Counted from the stretch's first letter, positions 53,514 through 63,742 are shown. The stretch: 64,000 bases of DNA from Paraflavitalea pollutisoli (GCF_029360705.1 NZ_JARKMX010000002.1:186001-250000), one strand, 5' to 3'. Notes: a model not told the origin generated them from the letters alone. Program-made: numbers and translations.

Positions 53514-54926
53514 ATGAACAATACGCGCAGGAATTTTCTCAAACTATCAGGCGCCCTGGGTGCCGGGCTGGCCAGCGGCGGCTTTTCGGGCGTACTGGGT
53601 GCAGAGCAGGCGATCGACACGTTTTATGCCGAGGAGGGCCAACCAGCCGTCTTCAATATGTGTGGGTTTGCGGCGCCCAAACTGGATACTGTCCGCATTG
53701 GTTTTATCGGTACGGGCAACCGGGGAAAGGCTGCGGTACGTCGTATGTCATTTATCGAAGGCGTGGAGGTAAAAGGTATCTGCGACCTGCGGCCGGAAAA
53801 AGCCCAGGGTGCGGCCAAAGATATGCGCCCGGGTCATCAGCCCACCTTTTACACAGACCAGGAGGATGCCTGGAAGAAAATGTGCGACCGCAACGATATC
53901 GACCTCATCTACATTGCTACGCCCTGGGCGCTGCACACGCCGATGGCCGTGTATGCGATGCAGCATGGCAAACATGTGTGCGTGGAAGTACCTGCTGCCA
54001 AGACCATCGAGGAATGCTGGCAGTTGGTGAACACGTCTGAAAAAACGAAGAAACATTGCATTATCCTCGAGAATTGCTGTTATGACTTCTTCGAGATGCT
54101 GACCCTCAATATGGCCCGTCAGGGTTTCTTTGGGGATATCGTGCATTGCGAAGGCGCGTATATCCATGATCTGGCAGCCGGCAATTTCTCGAAAGACAAA
54201 TACTATAAGCTCTGGCGACTGGAAGAGAACAGCAAACGCAATGGCAATCTCTACCCTACCCATGGTCTTGGGCCTGTAAGTCAGATCATGAACCTGAACC
54301 GCGGCGACAAGATGGATTACCTGGTGTCGCTGCAGAGCAATGATTTCATGATGGGTGCGATGGAAAAGGAACTGCTGGAAAAAGACAAGGCTACCTATGC
54401 TCCCTACGCCAACCGACATTTCCGGGGCAATATGAATACCAGCGTAGTGAAGACCGCCAAGGGCCGCTCGATCATGATACAACATGATGTGACCACACCA
54501 CGGCCCTACTCCCGCCTGCACCTCGTAAGCGGCACAAAAGCGATGGCCCAGAAATATCCGTTGCCCGAACGCATTGCCGTAGGTGATGACTGGATGAAGG
54601 AAGCCGAACTGGATGAACTGAAGAAAAAATTCCAACCGGCCATCACCAACTTAATGGGTGATATTGCCCGCAAGTTTGGTGGGCACGGCGGCATGGACTT
54701 CCTGATGGACTGGCGTACCATCGACTGCCTGCGCAACGGTCTGCCCGTGGACATGGATGTATATGATGCGGCGGCATGGAGCTGCATCGGCCCGCTGAGT
54801 GAATGGTCGGTAGCCCATCGTTCCAACTCGATCGATGTACCTGATTTTACCCGGGGCGCCTGGAAAACCAATAATCCGGTAGACATTTTACTCACCCAAG
54901 CCGGCAGTACCAAAGTGATCGTTTAA
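53514..54926 (+). CDS. GH109-like Gfo/Idh family protein (alpha-N-acetylgalactosaminidase-like), Tat-exported
   Basis: A 470-residue protein with a Tat signal (NTRRNFLKLSGALGAGLASG). It shows the GH109 pattern: VRIGFIGTGNRGKAAVRRMS, VKGICDLRPEKA, LIYIATPWALHTPMAVYAM, KHVCVEVPAAKTIEECWQLV and CIILENCCYDFFEMLTLNMA, then YPTHGLGPVSQIMNLNRGDK. GH109 enzymes use bound NAD to cleave alpha-N-acetylgalactosamine by an oxidation-elimination route. Whether this one is a hydrolase or only an oxidoreductase is not proven by motifs. It is followed 32 bases later by nagB. Confidence 0.85.
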   Translation: MNNTRRNFLKLSGALGAGLASGGFSGVLGAEQAIDTFYAEEGQPAVFNMCGFAAPKLDTVRIGFIGTGNRGKAAVRRMSFIEGVEVKGICDLRPEKAQGAAKDMRPGHQPTFYTDQEDAWKKMCDRNDIDLIYIATPWALHTPMAVYAMQHGKHVCVEVPAAKTIEECWQLVNTSEKTKKHCIILENCCYDFFEMLTLNMARQGFFGDIVHCEGAYIHDLAAGNFSKDKYYKLWRLEENSKRNGNLYPTHGLGPVSQIMNLNRGDKMDYLVSLQSNDFMMGAMEKELLEKDKATYAPYANRHFRGNMNTSVVKTAKGRSIMIQHDVTTPRPYSRLHLVSGTKAMAQKYPLPERIAVGDDWMKEAELDELKKKFQPAITNLMGDIARKFGGHGGMDFLMDWRTIDCLRNGLPVDMDVYDAAAWSCIGPLSEWSVAHRSNSIDVPDFTRGAWKTNNPVDILLTQAGSTKVIV

Positions 54927-54958
54927 AACAATTATTAAACCTATAATCTCCGCGTAAC

Positions 54959-55717
54959 ATGAAGATTGTTGTAAAAGAAACTCCGGCAGCGCTTGGCGCA
55001 GCCGCGGGAAAGGATGCTGCTGACCGTATCCGAACGGTGATCGCCGAAAAAGGACAGGCCAATGTGATCCTGGCCACCGGTACGAGTCAGTTTGAAACCC
55101 TGCGTTACCTGATCGATCAAACCGATATCGATTGGAGTAAGGTGGTGATGTTTCACCTCGACGAATACATAGGACTGCCGGTGACGGCCCCCGCCAGTTT
55201 CCGCAAATACCTGCAGGAGCGTTTCCTGGACAAGGTAGCTCCGCTGAAAGCCGCTTATCTCGTGAACGGCGAGGCGGCCGATATCGAGGCAGAGTGCAAC
55301 CGCCTGGGCAAGCTGATCACCGAACACCCCATCGATATAGCGCTGGTCGGTGTTGGCGAAAATGGACACCTGGCCTTCAACGATCCTCCCGCCGACTTCG
55401 CTACTCCTGCTCCTTATATCGTCGTGAACCTCGACGCCCAATGCCGCAACCAGCAATTTGCCGAAGGTTGGTTTGCGACGATCGATGACGTTCCGAAACA
55501 AGCGATCAGCATGTCGGTACGCCAGATCATGAAGTCGAAAGCGATCATCTGTTCTGTACCGGATGAAAGAAAGGCTACTGCGGTACGCAACTGCCTCGAG
55601 CGTGAGATCAGTAATCAATTCCCGGCCAGTATTCTGCGCGAACATGCGGATTGCGCGTACTATCTCGATAGCGCTTCAGCTTCGTTGCTGCAGCCAGCGG
55701 GCGAAAAAGTATTGTAG
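54959..55717 (+). CDS. nagB: Glucosamine-6-phosphate deaminase
   Basis: A 252-residue protein. Family motifs are VILATGTSQFETLRYL, VVMFHLDEYIGLPVTAPASF (catalytic Asp) and ALVGVGENGHLAFNDPPADF (active-site loop). It converts glucosamine-6-phosphate to fructose-6-phosphate plus ammonia, the step after NagA. It is in one unit with the GH109-like gene. The hexosamine kinase needed before NagA is not in the window. Confidence 0.93.
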   Translation: MKIVVKETPAALGAAAGKDAADRIRTVIAEKGQANVILATGTSQFETLRYLIDQTDIDWSKVVMFHLDEYIGLPVTAPASFRKYLQERFLDKVAPLKAAYLVNGEAADIEAECNRLGKLITEHPIDIALVGVGENGHLAFNDPPADFATPAPYIVVNLDAQCRNQQFAEGWFATIDDVPKQAISMSVRQIMKSKAIICSVPDERKATAVRNCLEREISNQFPASILREHADCAYYLDSASASLLQPAGEKVL

Positions 55718-55810
55718 TTTTTAAGGACTGGCCTGTACCGATCAGGTGTGGGCCGGTTCACTGTTGGTCATAAGTACCCGTTTGATGACAAATGCACAGG
55801 AGAACCACCT

Positions 55811-55855
55811 GCAAAAAATCAACGGCCGCCCAGTTTGGACGGCCGTCTTCGTTTT
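55811..55855. terminator. Bidirectional terminator between nagB and susD
   Basis: ACGGCCG-C-CCA (55822-55832) and TGG-A-CGGCCGT (55836-55846) form a stem with one mismatch around GTT. It has an A-run on the left and a T-rich tail on the right, between converging genes. Confidence 0.8.
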
Positions 55856-55870
55856 CGGTAGTGACAGATC

Positions 55871-57652
55871 TTAATATCCGTAGTCTTGCGAAAGACGGTA
55901 GTTGGACTCGATGGCCGATTGCGGTATGGGCATCAGCTCTCCTTTATTGGGCGTAAACAATTGCGCCACATTGGTGACCCAGGCGCTGGTAATAGACGCT
56001 ACCCAGTTGATGCGGGTAAATCCACTGATCGCCGATGGTGATGCTTTGTACAACGAATTACCATAGACGATGGTGGCGGAGCCCGTCTTGTAAAACATGT
56101 GCTGGGGCACTTTATCATAGGGTGCCTGCCGGTTCAATAGCTTCGTATAGTTGGCCCTGGTCTCTTCGATCTTCTGTGCGAGCAGGTTCCAGCGGATGAG
56201 ATCGTATTTACGAATCCCTTCTCCGCCAAATTCCCAGAACCGCTCGTTTACAATAGCCGTAAAGAAGGCAGCCTTATCGGTGGGTGTGGCACCGATGTTA
56301 CCCGCATTGGCCCCAAACCCTCTCTTCCTGACTTCTTCATAGGCCGCTGTGGCAGCGGGGGTAGGCCCATTGTTTAATTCATTCTCCGCTTCCGCGAACA
56401 TCAGCAACACATCCGAGAAACGCAGCAAAGGCCAGTTGATGCCCAGTTGCTGGGTAGTAGAGGTGGGCGCCGGATTGATCCAGTCGGCCCGAAACTTTCC
56501 ACTGGTCATGTTGACCAGCGTCTGCAAGGTCTTGGTTTTATCGGCGTTGTTGTAATAGGGCGCCGTCGTCACATCGCGGCGCTGGTCGAGCGAATCAAAG
56601 GAATAAAAATACGTAGGCACGATCCGGATAGAACTATTGCCGAGCTGACCAGAATTACCTTCTACATAGAAGCGTGGCCCATCGTAATATCCAAGATTAC
56701 CCGTAAGTCCCTTGGCCATGGCCAGTTCAAAGATCACCTCGCCGAAGGGGTCTATTTTGTACGAGTCGAGACCATCTTTGAAGACTGACTGAAAGCTGGG
56801 ATTGAGGGTATGAATATCGCGGCGCTGCATGATATCGAAGCATTCATCGCGGGCGATCTTATAATAAGTCGGGAAGTCGGACCGCCGTTCCATTTGGTTG
56901 GAACCACGGCGTAACGAGTAACCACCCCGGAAGAGCGCAATACGGGCACGCAATCCTTTCACCGCCGCTTTCGTGATCCGCTCATCGATGTTCACACCGG
57001 CTTCATTGCGCCAGGGCACGAGGTCCGCAGCCGTTTTGAGATCAGCGAGTAGCCGATCGTAAATACTGTCCCTGTCTGCTTTGGGCAGGAACAGGTCGAC
57101 CTGGTCGATGGAAGGTTCAAACTGTGCCGGCACATCGCCCCAGTTGCGGATCAGTTCGAGGTAATACAAGGCGCGCAGTGTCAGCGCTTCACCCTGCAGG
57201 CGTTTTAGTTGTTGCTGTTCCAGCGCGCTGCCACCCGTGTACTGCTGCATACCCGGGATGTTCTTGATGCAGGTATTGGCGCGTTCGATGCCCACATAGA
57301 GCAGCTGGAAAGGGCCGGGTAGTTGTGCATTCGTTGACCGGTAGTTGTACCGGGAGAGATCGCGTGAACTGTTGTCGGGCGCCGAGGTATTGGTCACCCC
57401 GATCATTTCGTCGGTATCGTAGGGATACATGAGGCTCAGACGGCTGCCATAGCCCTGCAACCCGGTAACGGCTTCATAGGCGCCCATTACCGCCGACGTA
57501 GCATTGGCTACACTATTGAATACATATTCTTCATCAAAGGCCGACTTAGGTTCTTTGTTGAGCAGCTTCTTGCAGGAGGTGGTGGTGATGAACAAGCAGG
57601 CACCGGCGGTGATCCAGGCTGCTGCAGTGCGATATAGGGAAAGTGTGTTCAT
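55871..57652 (-). CDS. SusD/RagB-family nutrient-binding lipoprotein (pectin locus)
   Basis: A 593-residue lipoprotein (signal then TTTSCKK, lipidated Cys27). Family marks are LQGEALTLRALYYLELIRNW, LRFSDVLLMFAEAENELNNG and NERFWEFGGEGIRKYDLIRW. It forms the lid over the SusC channel encoded 15 bases upstream. The neighbouring PL1 lyase and esterase suggest pectic oligosaccharides as ligand. Confidence 0.93.
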   Translation of the reverse strand: MNTLSLYRTAAAWITAGACLFITTTSCKKLLNKEPKSAFDEEYVFNSVANATSAVMGAYEAVTGLQGYGSRLSLMYPYDTDEMIGVTNTSAPDNSSRDLSRYNYRSTNAQLPGPFQLLYVGIERANTCIKNIPGMQQYTGGSALEQQQLKRLQGEALTLRALYYLELIRNWGDVPAQFEPSIDQVDLFLPKADRDSIYDRLLADLKTAADLVPWRNEAGVNIDERITKAAVKGLRARIALFRGGYSLRRGSNQMERRSDFPTYYKIARDECFDIMQRRDIHTLNPSFQSVFKDGLDSYKIDPFGEVIFELAMAKGLTGNLGYYDGPRFYVEGNSGQLGNSSIRIVPTYFYSFDSLDQRRDVTTAPYYNNADKTKTLQTLVNMTSGKFRADWINPAPTSTTQQLGINWPLLRFSDVLLMFAEAENELNNGPTPAATAAYEEVRKRGFGANAGNIGATPTDKAAFFTAIVNERFWEFGGEGIRKYDLIRWNLLAQKIEETRANYTKLLNRQAPYDKVPQHMFYKTGSATIVYGNSLYKASPSAISGFTRINWVASITSAWVTNVAQLFTPNKGELMPIPQSAIESNYRLSQDYGY

Positions 57653-57667
57653 TGGTTCAGATTTGCA

Positions 57668-60600
57668 TTATAAGGAAAGATTGAGACCGAAGAAGAAGGC
57701 ACGGCTTCTTGGATAGGCCGAATAATCGACACCAGGCGTTAGCGGTGTTTGCCTTCGTGCATTCACTTCCGGATCGTAGCCACTGTAGCCGGTAAGTACG
57801 GCAATGTTATTGACCGTGACATAAGCACGCAGGTTACCCATCTTTGCTTTCTTCAAAAGGCTTTGCGGGAAGGCATATCCGAGGGTAATGTTGTTGAGGC
57901 GCAGGAAGGAGCCGTCTTCCATGACCCAGGAGGTCGGATAGAAGGCCCCAGCACCGGCGATGGGTTGCCAGATCTGTGCATTCTTGTTCAGTTCCGCCAG
58001 TAGGTCGGGCGCCACGCCGGTCACCACTTGTTTGCCACCAACTGTCGTTACGCGCTGTACGATATCACCCGCGTCATCCACGGTACGCCAGCGGTCCTTC
58101 ATGATCTCGAGCATATTGGTGTGGCGGGAATAAGCGTTGGTAAACTCAATCTTGTTGGCGTTGTAGATGGTATTTCCATATACAAAGTTGACGAATATGC
58201 TGAGGTCGAAGTTTTTGTAATTGAACTGGTTCAACCAGCCTCCTTCGAATTTGGGCGTAGCATTACCAATGATGGTCTTATCGCTCTCATCGATGATGCC
58301 GTTGCCATCGAGGTCTTTGAGCTTCATCCAGCCGGGTTGGGCGATCCCGATTGCTCCGCCGACATCGGTCACCCCTTTCTTCAGGGTATAGGTAGTGGTA
58401 GCCACATCGTAATCGAAGTCATTGACGGTGTAGAAACCATCATTTACATACCCATACATGGAGCCTACCGGGGACCCTGTTTTCACGATAAAATCTGCCG
58501 GCTGGCCCGAAATACCAAAACCCGAACTGGCATAGAAGTAATCGAGATAACCTGTCAGTTTCTCCACTTTGTTGCGGTTGAAGGCGATATTGAAATTGCT
58601 GTTCCAGGAAAAACTCTTTGCCTGCACGATGGCTGCACTAAGGTTGAGTTCAATTCCTGTATTGGAGGTGGTTCCTACATTCTGCAATTGTTCGATCTGT
58701 CCGGAACTGACTGGGATGCGAATCGGAATGAGCAGATCATGCACGGTATTCTTGTAGGCGTCTGCCGTTAACTGGATGCGGTTGTTGAAGAGGGCGACAT
58801 CGAGGCCAATGTTCCTCGACACAGTGGTTTCCCATTTGAGGCGGCTGTTGGCCAAACTATTGGCTACATAGCCGGGATTGAGTCCTTCATTGAGCGGATA
58901 TTGCACCGTGGCTGAATAGGTATTGAGGTAGAGGTAATCATCGATGCGGTTATTTCCTGCCTGTCCGTAGCTCGCCCGCAGTTTGAGATCGGACAGCCAG
59001 GTCATTTTATCCATAAAGGATTCTTTGGAGATGCGCCAGGCGAGCGAAGCCGAGGGGAAATATCCCCAACGCTGGTCTTCGGCAAATTTGGAGGAACCAT
59101 CTGCCCGGATGCTGACACTCGCAATATATTTCCCGTCAAAATCATAATCAGCCCGGGAGAAGAAAGACAGCAGGGCGCTTTCTGTAATACGCGACTGTGG
59201 ATACAGTGGCACCGTTGATCCCAGACTCAACTGGCCAAAGGCTTTTTCCGGGGTCACCGATTCGGGGAAATAGCGCAGCCTGCTTTCTTCCCTGTGGGTG
59301 TTGGTGGTATACAGTTCCTGTCCCGCCATTACAGAGAGTCGGGAGTTGCCCGCTGTATGTTTGAAGGTCAGTACGTTTGAATTGTTGAAGGAGGTGCGGG
59401 GCAACTCGATCATCGAGATCAGGGGCAGTGAGGCTCCGTTGAGGCGTGCATTGGAGGTAATGCTACCGTCGAAAGAGCGTCTGTCTTGCGTATTTCGGTC
59501 TACCCCAACCGTTGACCGGAAGGAGAACTGCTTGCTGATGGCGTAGTTGAGGTATCCGCCAATGTTTACTACCTCGGTCCTTCTTTCGCGCCACTGTGCA
59601 TTGTTGAGCAGGATGGGGTTGATGATGCCCAGCCCATTGCCGGTATTGGTAGCATCGTAGTAATCTTCGTCATCTACCACCTCGACATTGCCTTCTTCCA
59701 GCATGAAAGGACGGTACTTGACCGTATGACGCAATCCATTGTAGGTAGATCCGCCTTCGTCGGAAGAGCCGGCCCCGGTGATGTTTTCGCGGCTATAGCG
59801 AAAGTTTAGTCCTACGCGTAATTTATTATTTGCCTTGTGATCGAGCTTGAAGTTGAACAGGGTTCGCTTGAGGCCCGAGTTGATCATAATACCATCTTCC
59901 TCATTGTGCGTAAAGCTGAGGTTGAACTGTGTTGTTTTGTTGCCGCCCGACAGCCCCACATTGTGGGTTTGCATGAGGGCGTTGCGGCCGAATATTTTAT
60001 CCTGCCAATCTACGGCTGGTATTGTTTTGTAGCGTTCCAGATCATCGCCATACAGGGTGGTGAAAGCATTGGTTTCTTCGTTGGTAAACCGGCTGCGTTC
60101 AAACTGGTAGCTGATAAAATCGGAAGGACTCAGGAGTTTGAGCGACCGGGGCAACTGGCGGATGCCCGCCATGCCATTGTAGGTCAATTTTGTTTTGCCC
60201 TCTTTTCCACTTTTGGTGGTGATGATCACCACGCCATTGGCGCCGCGTGCGCCATAGATGGCTGTAGACGCAACATCTTTCAAAACATCGACTGATTCTA
60301 TGTCTTGCGGTGACAAGCCGGCAAAGCCATCTTCTACCTGTACGCCGTCGATGATATAGAGTGGCGAATTGTCTTGAGTAATGGAGCCGCCGCCACGGAT
60401 CCTGATGGAAAAATCGGAACCGGGCTGTCCTTCCGCACTGGTGATGCGAACACCGGCGAGGCGACCGGTCAGGGCTTCGGCTACGGAATTGACGGGTACA
60501 TCGCGCAGCTGTTTGGCCCCGACGGAGGAGACGGCACCAGTGAGGTCTTTTCTTTTCACGGTGGTATAACCTATTACCACCACATCCTCAATCTCTTTGA

Positions 60601-60949
60601 TATCGATGGCCAATTGGATGGAGAGTTCCGTTCTTCCTTTTACCGCTTCTTCCAGGGTGGTAAAACCCGCGTGCGAAAATACCAGTACGGTGTTGGTTCC
60701 ATCCGCCTTGATGGTGAAGGCGCCTTGCTGATCGGTTAGTGCGGAGGTCGTGCCGCCCTTGATTTTCACGGTGACACCAGCGATGGGTTTATTGTCTTCG
60801 GCGGATGTAACAACGCCTTTAACGGTCGTTGGCGTTTGCGCGATGGTAAGCATTGGGTGGAGCAAGCAGGCAAGCAGTAACAGGACACCACTTAACCACC
60901 GGTGGCAAGCAAGCATTCGTACGCAGGCATAATGTTCCAAATACCTCAT
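57668..60949 (-). CDS. SusC/RagA-family TonB-linked outer-membrane channel (pectin locus)
   Basis: A protein of about 1093 residues; an internal ATG at 60916 (MLACHRWLSGVLLLLACLLH) is an equally good start, giving a tighter signal peptide. It shows the carboxypeptidase-like domain (TTVKGVVTSAEDNKPIAGVT), a TonB box area (IEDVVVIGYTTVKRKDLTGA), the plug (IRIRGGGSITQDNSPLYIID, then DVLKDVASTAIYGARGANGV) and a barrel ending in SRAFFFGLNLSL. It imports sugar fragments with its SusD partner. The 15-bp operator copy at 61026-61040 lies 77 bases upstream of the start, in the correct place to control it. Confidence 0.94.
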   Translation of the reverse strand: MRYLEHYACVRMLACHRWLSGVLLLLACLLHPMLTIAQTPTTVKGVVTSAEDNKPIAGVTVKIKGGTTSALTDQQGAFTIKADGTNTVLVFSHAGFTTLEEAVKGRTELSIQLAIDIKEIEDVVVIGYTTVKRKDLTGAVSSVGAKQLRDVPVNSVAEALTGRLAGVRITSAEGQPGSDFSIRIRGGGSITQDNSPLYIIDGVQVEDGFAGLSPQDIESVDVLKDVASTAIYGARGANGVVIITTKSGKEGKTKLTYNGMAGIRQLPRSLKLLSPSDFISYQFERSRFTNEETNAFTTLYGDDLERYKTIPAVDWQDKIFGRNALMQTHNVGLSGGNKTTQFNLSFTHNEEDGIMINSGLKRTLFNFKLDHKANNKLRVGLNFRYSRENITGAGSSDEGGSTYNGLRHTVKYRPFMLEEGNVEVVDDEDYYDATNTGNGLGIINPILLNNAQWRERRTEVVNIGGYLNYAISKQFSFRSTVGVDRNTQDRRSFDGSITSNARLNGASLPLISMIELPRTSFNNSNVLTFKHTAGNSRLSVMAGQELYTTNTHREESRLRYFPESVTPEKAFGQLSLGSTVPLYPQSRITESALLSFFSRADYDFDGKYIASVSIRADGSSKFAEDQRWGYFPSASLAWRISKESFMDKMTWLSDLKLRASYGQAGNNRIDDYLYLNTYSATVQYPLNEGLNPGYVANSLANSRLKWETTVSRNIGLDVALFNNRIQLTADAYKNTVHDLLIPIRIPVSSGQIEQLQNVGTTSNTGIELNLSAAIVQAKSFSWNSNFNIAFNRNKVEKLTGYLDYFYASSGFGISGQPADFIVKTGSPVGSMYGYVNDGFYTVNDFDYDVATTTYTLKKGVTDVGGAIGIAQPGWMKLKDLDGNGIIDESDKTIIGNATPKFEGGWLNQFNYKNFDLSIFVNFVYGNTIYNANKIEFTNAYSRHTNMLEIMKDRWRTVDDAGDIVQRVTTVGGKQVVTGVAPDLLAELNKNAQIWQPIAGAGAFYPTSWVMEDGSFLRLNNITLGYAFPQSLLKKAKMGNLRAYVTVNNIAVLTGYSGYDPEVNARRQTPLTPGVDYSAYPRSRAFFFGLNLSL

Positions 60950-61025
60950 AATTCAAGAGTTAGTGGTGAATAACAAGTTTAATCAGATATTCAATAGGAG
61001 GAGGTAGAATGGCCTGGTTTATTCG

Positions 61026-61040
61026 CGGTAACGTTCTCGG
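61026..61040. promoter_or_regulatory. LacI-type operator, copy 2 (before susC of the pectin locus)
   Basis: CGGTAACGTTCTCGG, whose reverse complement CCGAGAACGTTACCG matches copy 3 in all but one base. It is in the 106-base gap between the PL1 gene and the SusC gene, upstream of the latter. Confidence 0.75.
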
Positions 61041-61055
61041 TATTTCAGGCTGCCA

Positions 61056-63644
61056 TTATTGTCTGACGAACACGGTTTTTTCCTGCTGTTGTCCATTCCG
61101 GAAAATAAGTACATAGGTCCCTTGCAACAACTGGTCTATGTTGATGCTGGTGCGATCACGGCCTGCAGGCACTGCTTGCTCAGCTACCTGGTTACCGGTG
61201 ATGGTGAAGATACGGATGCGGGCCTGTACGGCAGCGGGTTGGTGCTTTACAAACAACTGTTTCCCGGCAGGATTGGGATAAACGGTGAGTGCCGGTATCG
61301 CCGCCTCGCCGGCAACTGCGTGTACAGCGGATTGCAGTACCGGTTTTGTGGTAAGCAATTCGTGGGCGTTGTTCACCGATTGCGTAGCGCTGAATACCGT
61401 GCTACCCGTACCATCGATGCGCTGGCTGCCGATCTTGTAATAGAGCTGTTGTGCAGGAGCTGCATAATCGTCGAATGCATATCGCACCGTATTGATGTTG
61501 GCATCCGTCTCGCTGAGTTTGGTGAAGTTCACATTGTCTGTTGAACGGTAAAGGGCCAACCGGAACTGGTCTTTGGCCCAATCGGTCTGAACTGTCAGGC
61601 GAACACTGTCTGCCCCCACGATGGCAGCCTGTACGGTTGTGAATGCCACGGGCTGATCGGGCGATTGAACGCCATTTAGGTAGTTCTCCAATTGTGTAAA
61701 TCCATTTATGGCCCAGTCATTCGCATTGACCCCGAGTGTATCGTTGTTGCCTTTAACCATGGCTTCCCACCAGTTGGGAAGCCCATCGTTATCGGTATCG
61801 TCGGCGTAAGTGGTCGACGACAATACCGGCCATCCCCCTACGCTGTTCTGGCTGTCGATCATGCCGGAAGGGGTACCCATCCCTGCTGCCTGGTAGCTGC
61901 TGTCGCCATAGGTAGCAGTGCCGGTACGGGTTTCGTGTATGATGCGTCGGTCGACGGTATCGCGGCGTGGCAGGGAAGCGCCGGCAGTGGCCGTGACGGA
62001 TTCAAAAGCGGCCACTGCTGTTTCTGTAATTACGGGTGCGATGTGGAAGGCCGTATCGGATTTGCCAGCGGCCAGGGCCACCGCGGCACCGGGCGAACTA
62101 TCGGGGTGTACACCAAAACGCCAGTTATTGGTGGCCGTGTCGGTGGTTTCAATGACACAGCTATAGCCATCGACGTAATTCCCTTTGATGTAAAACTTAC
62201 CGCCTCGGGTGGTATCGCCACCGGTTACGGTATAGGTTGTGTACAAGAGGATCCGATGCCGGCGATTGGACGTAGCGCAACTGCTACTGCCGGTGGTAGC
62301 TGGCCCGGGTTTGTAATAATTATTGACCATATTGTGCTGACCACCTGTGCCACCGTAGGCGGAGCCTACCCAATTGTAGACGACGTTGTTGCGGAAGTCG
62401 ACGTATTCTTTTTCCGGCTGCCCGGTAGCTGCGCTGCCAGAGAAACGCGGATTGCGGTTGCCATTGTGGGCAATGAGGTTGTGGTGGAAGGAGGCATTTT
62501 GTCCACCCCAGATACCTCCGTAGCCGTGCGGTGTGGCTTTGTCGTGAATGGATTGGTACAAGGCTTCGCTGAGCATGCTCCATTGCAGGGTAAAATCGGC
62601 AATGGCATAGAACGACCCCAACTCATCGGTCGACCAACTCAGCGAACAATGATCGATGATGATGTTGCGGTAGGGGTTACTGGCCGGACTGCCGAAGCTG
62701 TTGTACATCGCGTCGACCACTTTGGTCGTATCGCCGGGATTGATGATGATATCACCCGGACGACTGCGCAGATAACGGATGATGATATTATTGGCCATGA
62801 TGCGTACGCCATAGTTGGCGAGGCAGATGCCATCTCCCGGGGCTGTTTGCCCGGCAATGGTGATATTGTCGCGCTGCATTGTAAGGGGCGATAGCAGGTT
62901 GATGGTACCAGACACTTTGAAGAGAATGGTACGATTGGGCTGGCTCACGGCATCGCGTAAGCTGCCGGCGCCACTGTTGTTGAGGTTGGTCACATAGTAA
63001 ATGCTGCCTCCTCTGCCGCCACTGCTATGACGGCCGCCCCCTTCTGCACCCGGGAAGGCGACCTGCAGCGAATCAGCCGTCATGCCGGCAATCTGTACAT
63101 CTTTCGAAACGAGGTATCGGCCTGTCAACGCGGTGGTCGTCCAGGGATATACCCGCAGGCGAAAGGTATTGCCGGCTGGCACTGCGATATTCAGTCCGCT
63201 GTAGGTAAGTGCCGAGGGAACGCTACCAGACACCAGGGTTTGTGCGGCGGCCAGGTCATTGAATGTGGTACCATTTACCGACCAGCAGATACGGGCCCGG
63301 CCTGCAGAAGAAGAATTGAAGCTTAGTGACAGGCCGATCGTATTGATGTAGTAATTGGCTACGCCGTTGGGGGCTACGGTATATTCCACGTAGCGACTGT
63401 TGTTGAAGCCCGTTTCGGCAGGCCACGCGCCGGTGCCATCGGGCAGTATGCGTTGCCCTCCATTGGCGGAGAGGTAATTGTTAACGACAAGTCCGGTGAG
63501 TGTTTGTGCACCGGCTGAGAGTTGGCCGGAGACCGTTGACTGCTGGGTCGCCGTCAACGGCCAGGACGCGGTAGCCTGTGCGGAAGCATGGTGGTATCCG
63601 ATCGCTGTTGCCAGCGATAATAGCAATGCCTTAACCTGAACCAT
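61056..63644 (-). CDS. Secreted PL1-type pectate lyase with type IX sorting domain
   Basis: An 862-residue protein with a signal peptide (MVQVKALLLSLATAIGYHHA). Residues about 25-190 are a beta-sandwich module. The pectate-lyase beta-helix runs from about 195 (AFPGAEGGGRHSSGGRGG) to about 640, with LRDAVSQPNRTILFKVSGTI, NNIIIRYLRSRPGDIIINPG and IIIDHCSLSWSTDELGSFY. A fibronectin-III-like segment follows (about 665-770). The last 75 residues, from LTVYPNPAGKQLFVKHQPA to QQQEKTVFVRQ, are a type A type IX secretion sorting domain. It should be exported through the machinery to which gldKLMN belong and cleave homogalacturonan at the cell surface or outside. Confidence 0.92.
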   Translation of the reverse strand: MVQVKALLLSLATAIGYHHASAQATASWPLTATQQSTVSGQLSAGAQTLTGLVVNNYLSANGGQRILPDGTGAWPAETGFNNSRYVEYTVAPNGVANYYINTIGLSLSFNSSSAGRARICWSVNGTTFNDLAAAQTLVSGSVPSALTYSGLNIAVPAGNTFRLRVYPWTTTALTGRYLVSKDVQIAGMTADSLQVAFPGAEGGGRHSSGGRGGSIYYVTNLNNSGAGSLRDAVSQPNRTILFKVSGTINLLSPLTMQRDNITIAGQTAPGDGICLANYGVRIMANNIIIRYLRSRPGDIIINPGDTTKVVDAMYNSFGSPASNPYRNIIIDHCSLSWSTDELGSFYAIADFTLQWSMLSEALYQSIHDKATPHGYGGIWGGQNASFHHNLIAHNGNRNPRFSGSAATGQPEKEYVDFRNNVVYNWVGSAYGGTGGQHNMVNNYYKPGPATTGSSSCATSNRRHRILLYTTYTVTGGDTTRGGKFYIKGNYVDGYSCVIETTDTATNNWRFGVHPDSSPGAAVALAAGKSDTAFHIAPVITETAVAAFESVTATAGASLPRRDTVDRRIIHETRTGTATYGDSSYQAAGMGTPSGMIDSQNSVGGWPVLSSTTYADDTDNDGLPNWWEAMVKGNNDTLGVNANDWAINGFTQLENYLNGVQSPDQPVAFTTVQAAIVGADSVRLTVQTDWAKDQFRLALYRSTDNVNFTKLSETDANINTVRYAFDDYAAPAQQLYYKIGSQRIDGTGSTVFSATQSVNNAHELLTTKPVLQSAVHAVAGEAAIPALTVYPNPAGKQLFVKHQPAAVQARIRIFTITGNQVAEQAVPAGRDRTSINIDQLLQGTYVLIFRNGQQQEKTVFVRQ

Positions 63645-63720
63645 AACCAGTCTTTTTTTGGTTCCTTCAAGTCTACGCCCTTATTTCTGTTTTCCGATAC
63701 ACCGGACAGGGGTTTATCTC

Positions 63721-63735
63721 CGGTAGCGTTCTCGA
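63721..63735. promoter_or_regulatory. LacI-type operator, copy 4
   Basis: CGGTAGCGTTCTCGA; its reverse complement TCGAGAACGCTACCG fits the motif with one change in the centre. It lies between the divergent lyase and esterase genes. Confidence 0.65.
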
Positions 63736-63742
63736 AATGGTG

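Noticed and set aside
61692-62894. Open frame of about 400 codons opposite the pectate lyase gene
   Set aside because: It is antisense to a well-supported lyase with conserved motifs and has no recognisable domain or signal.
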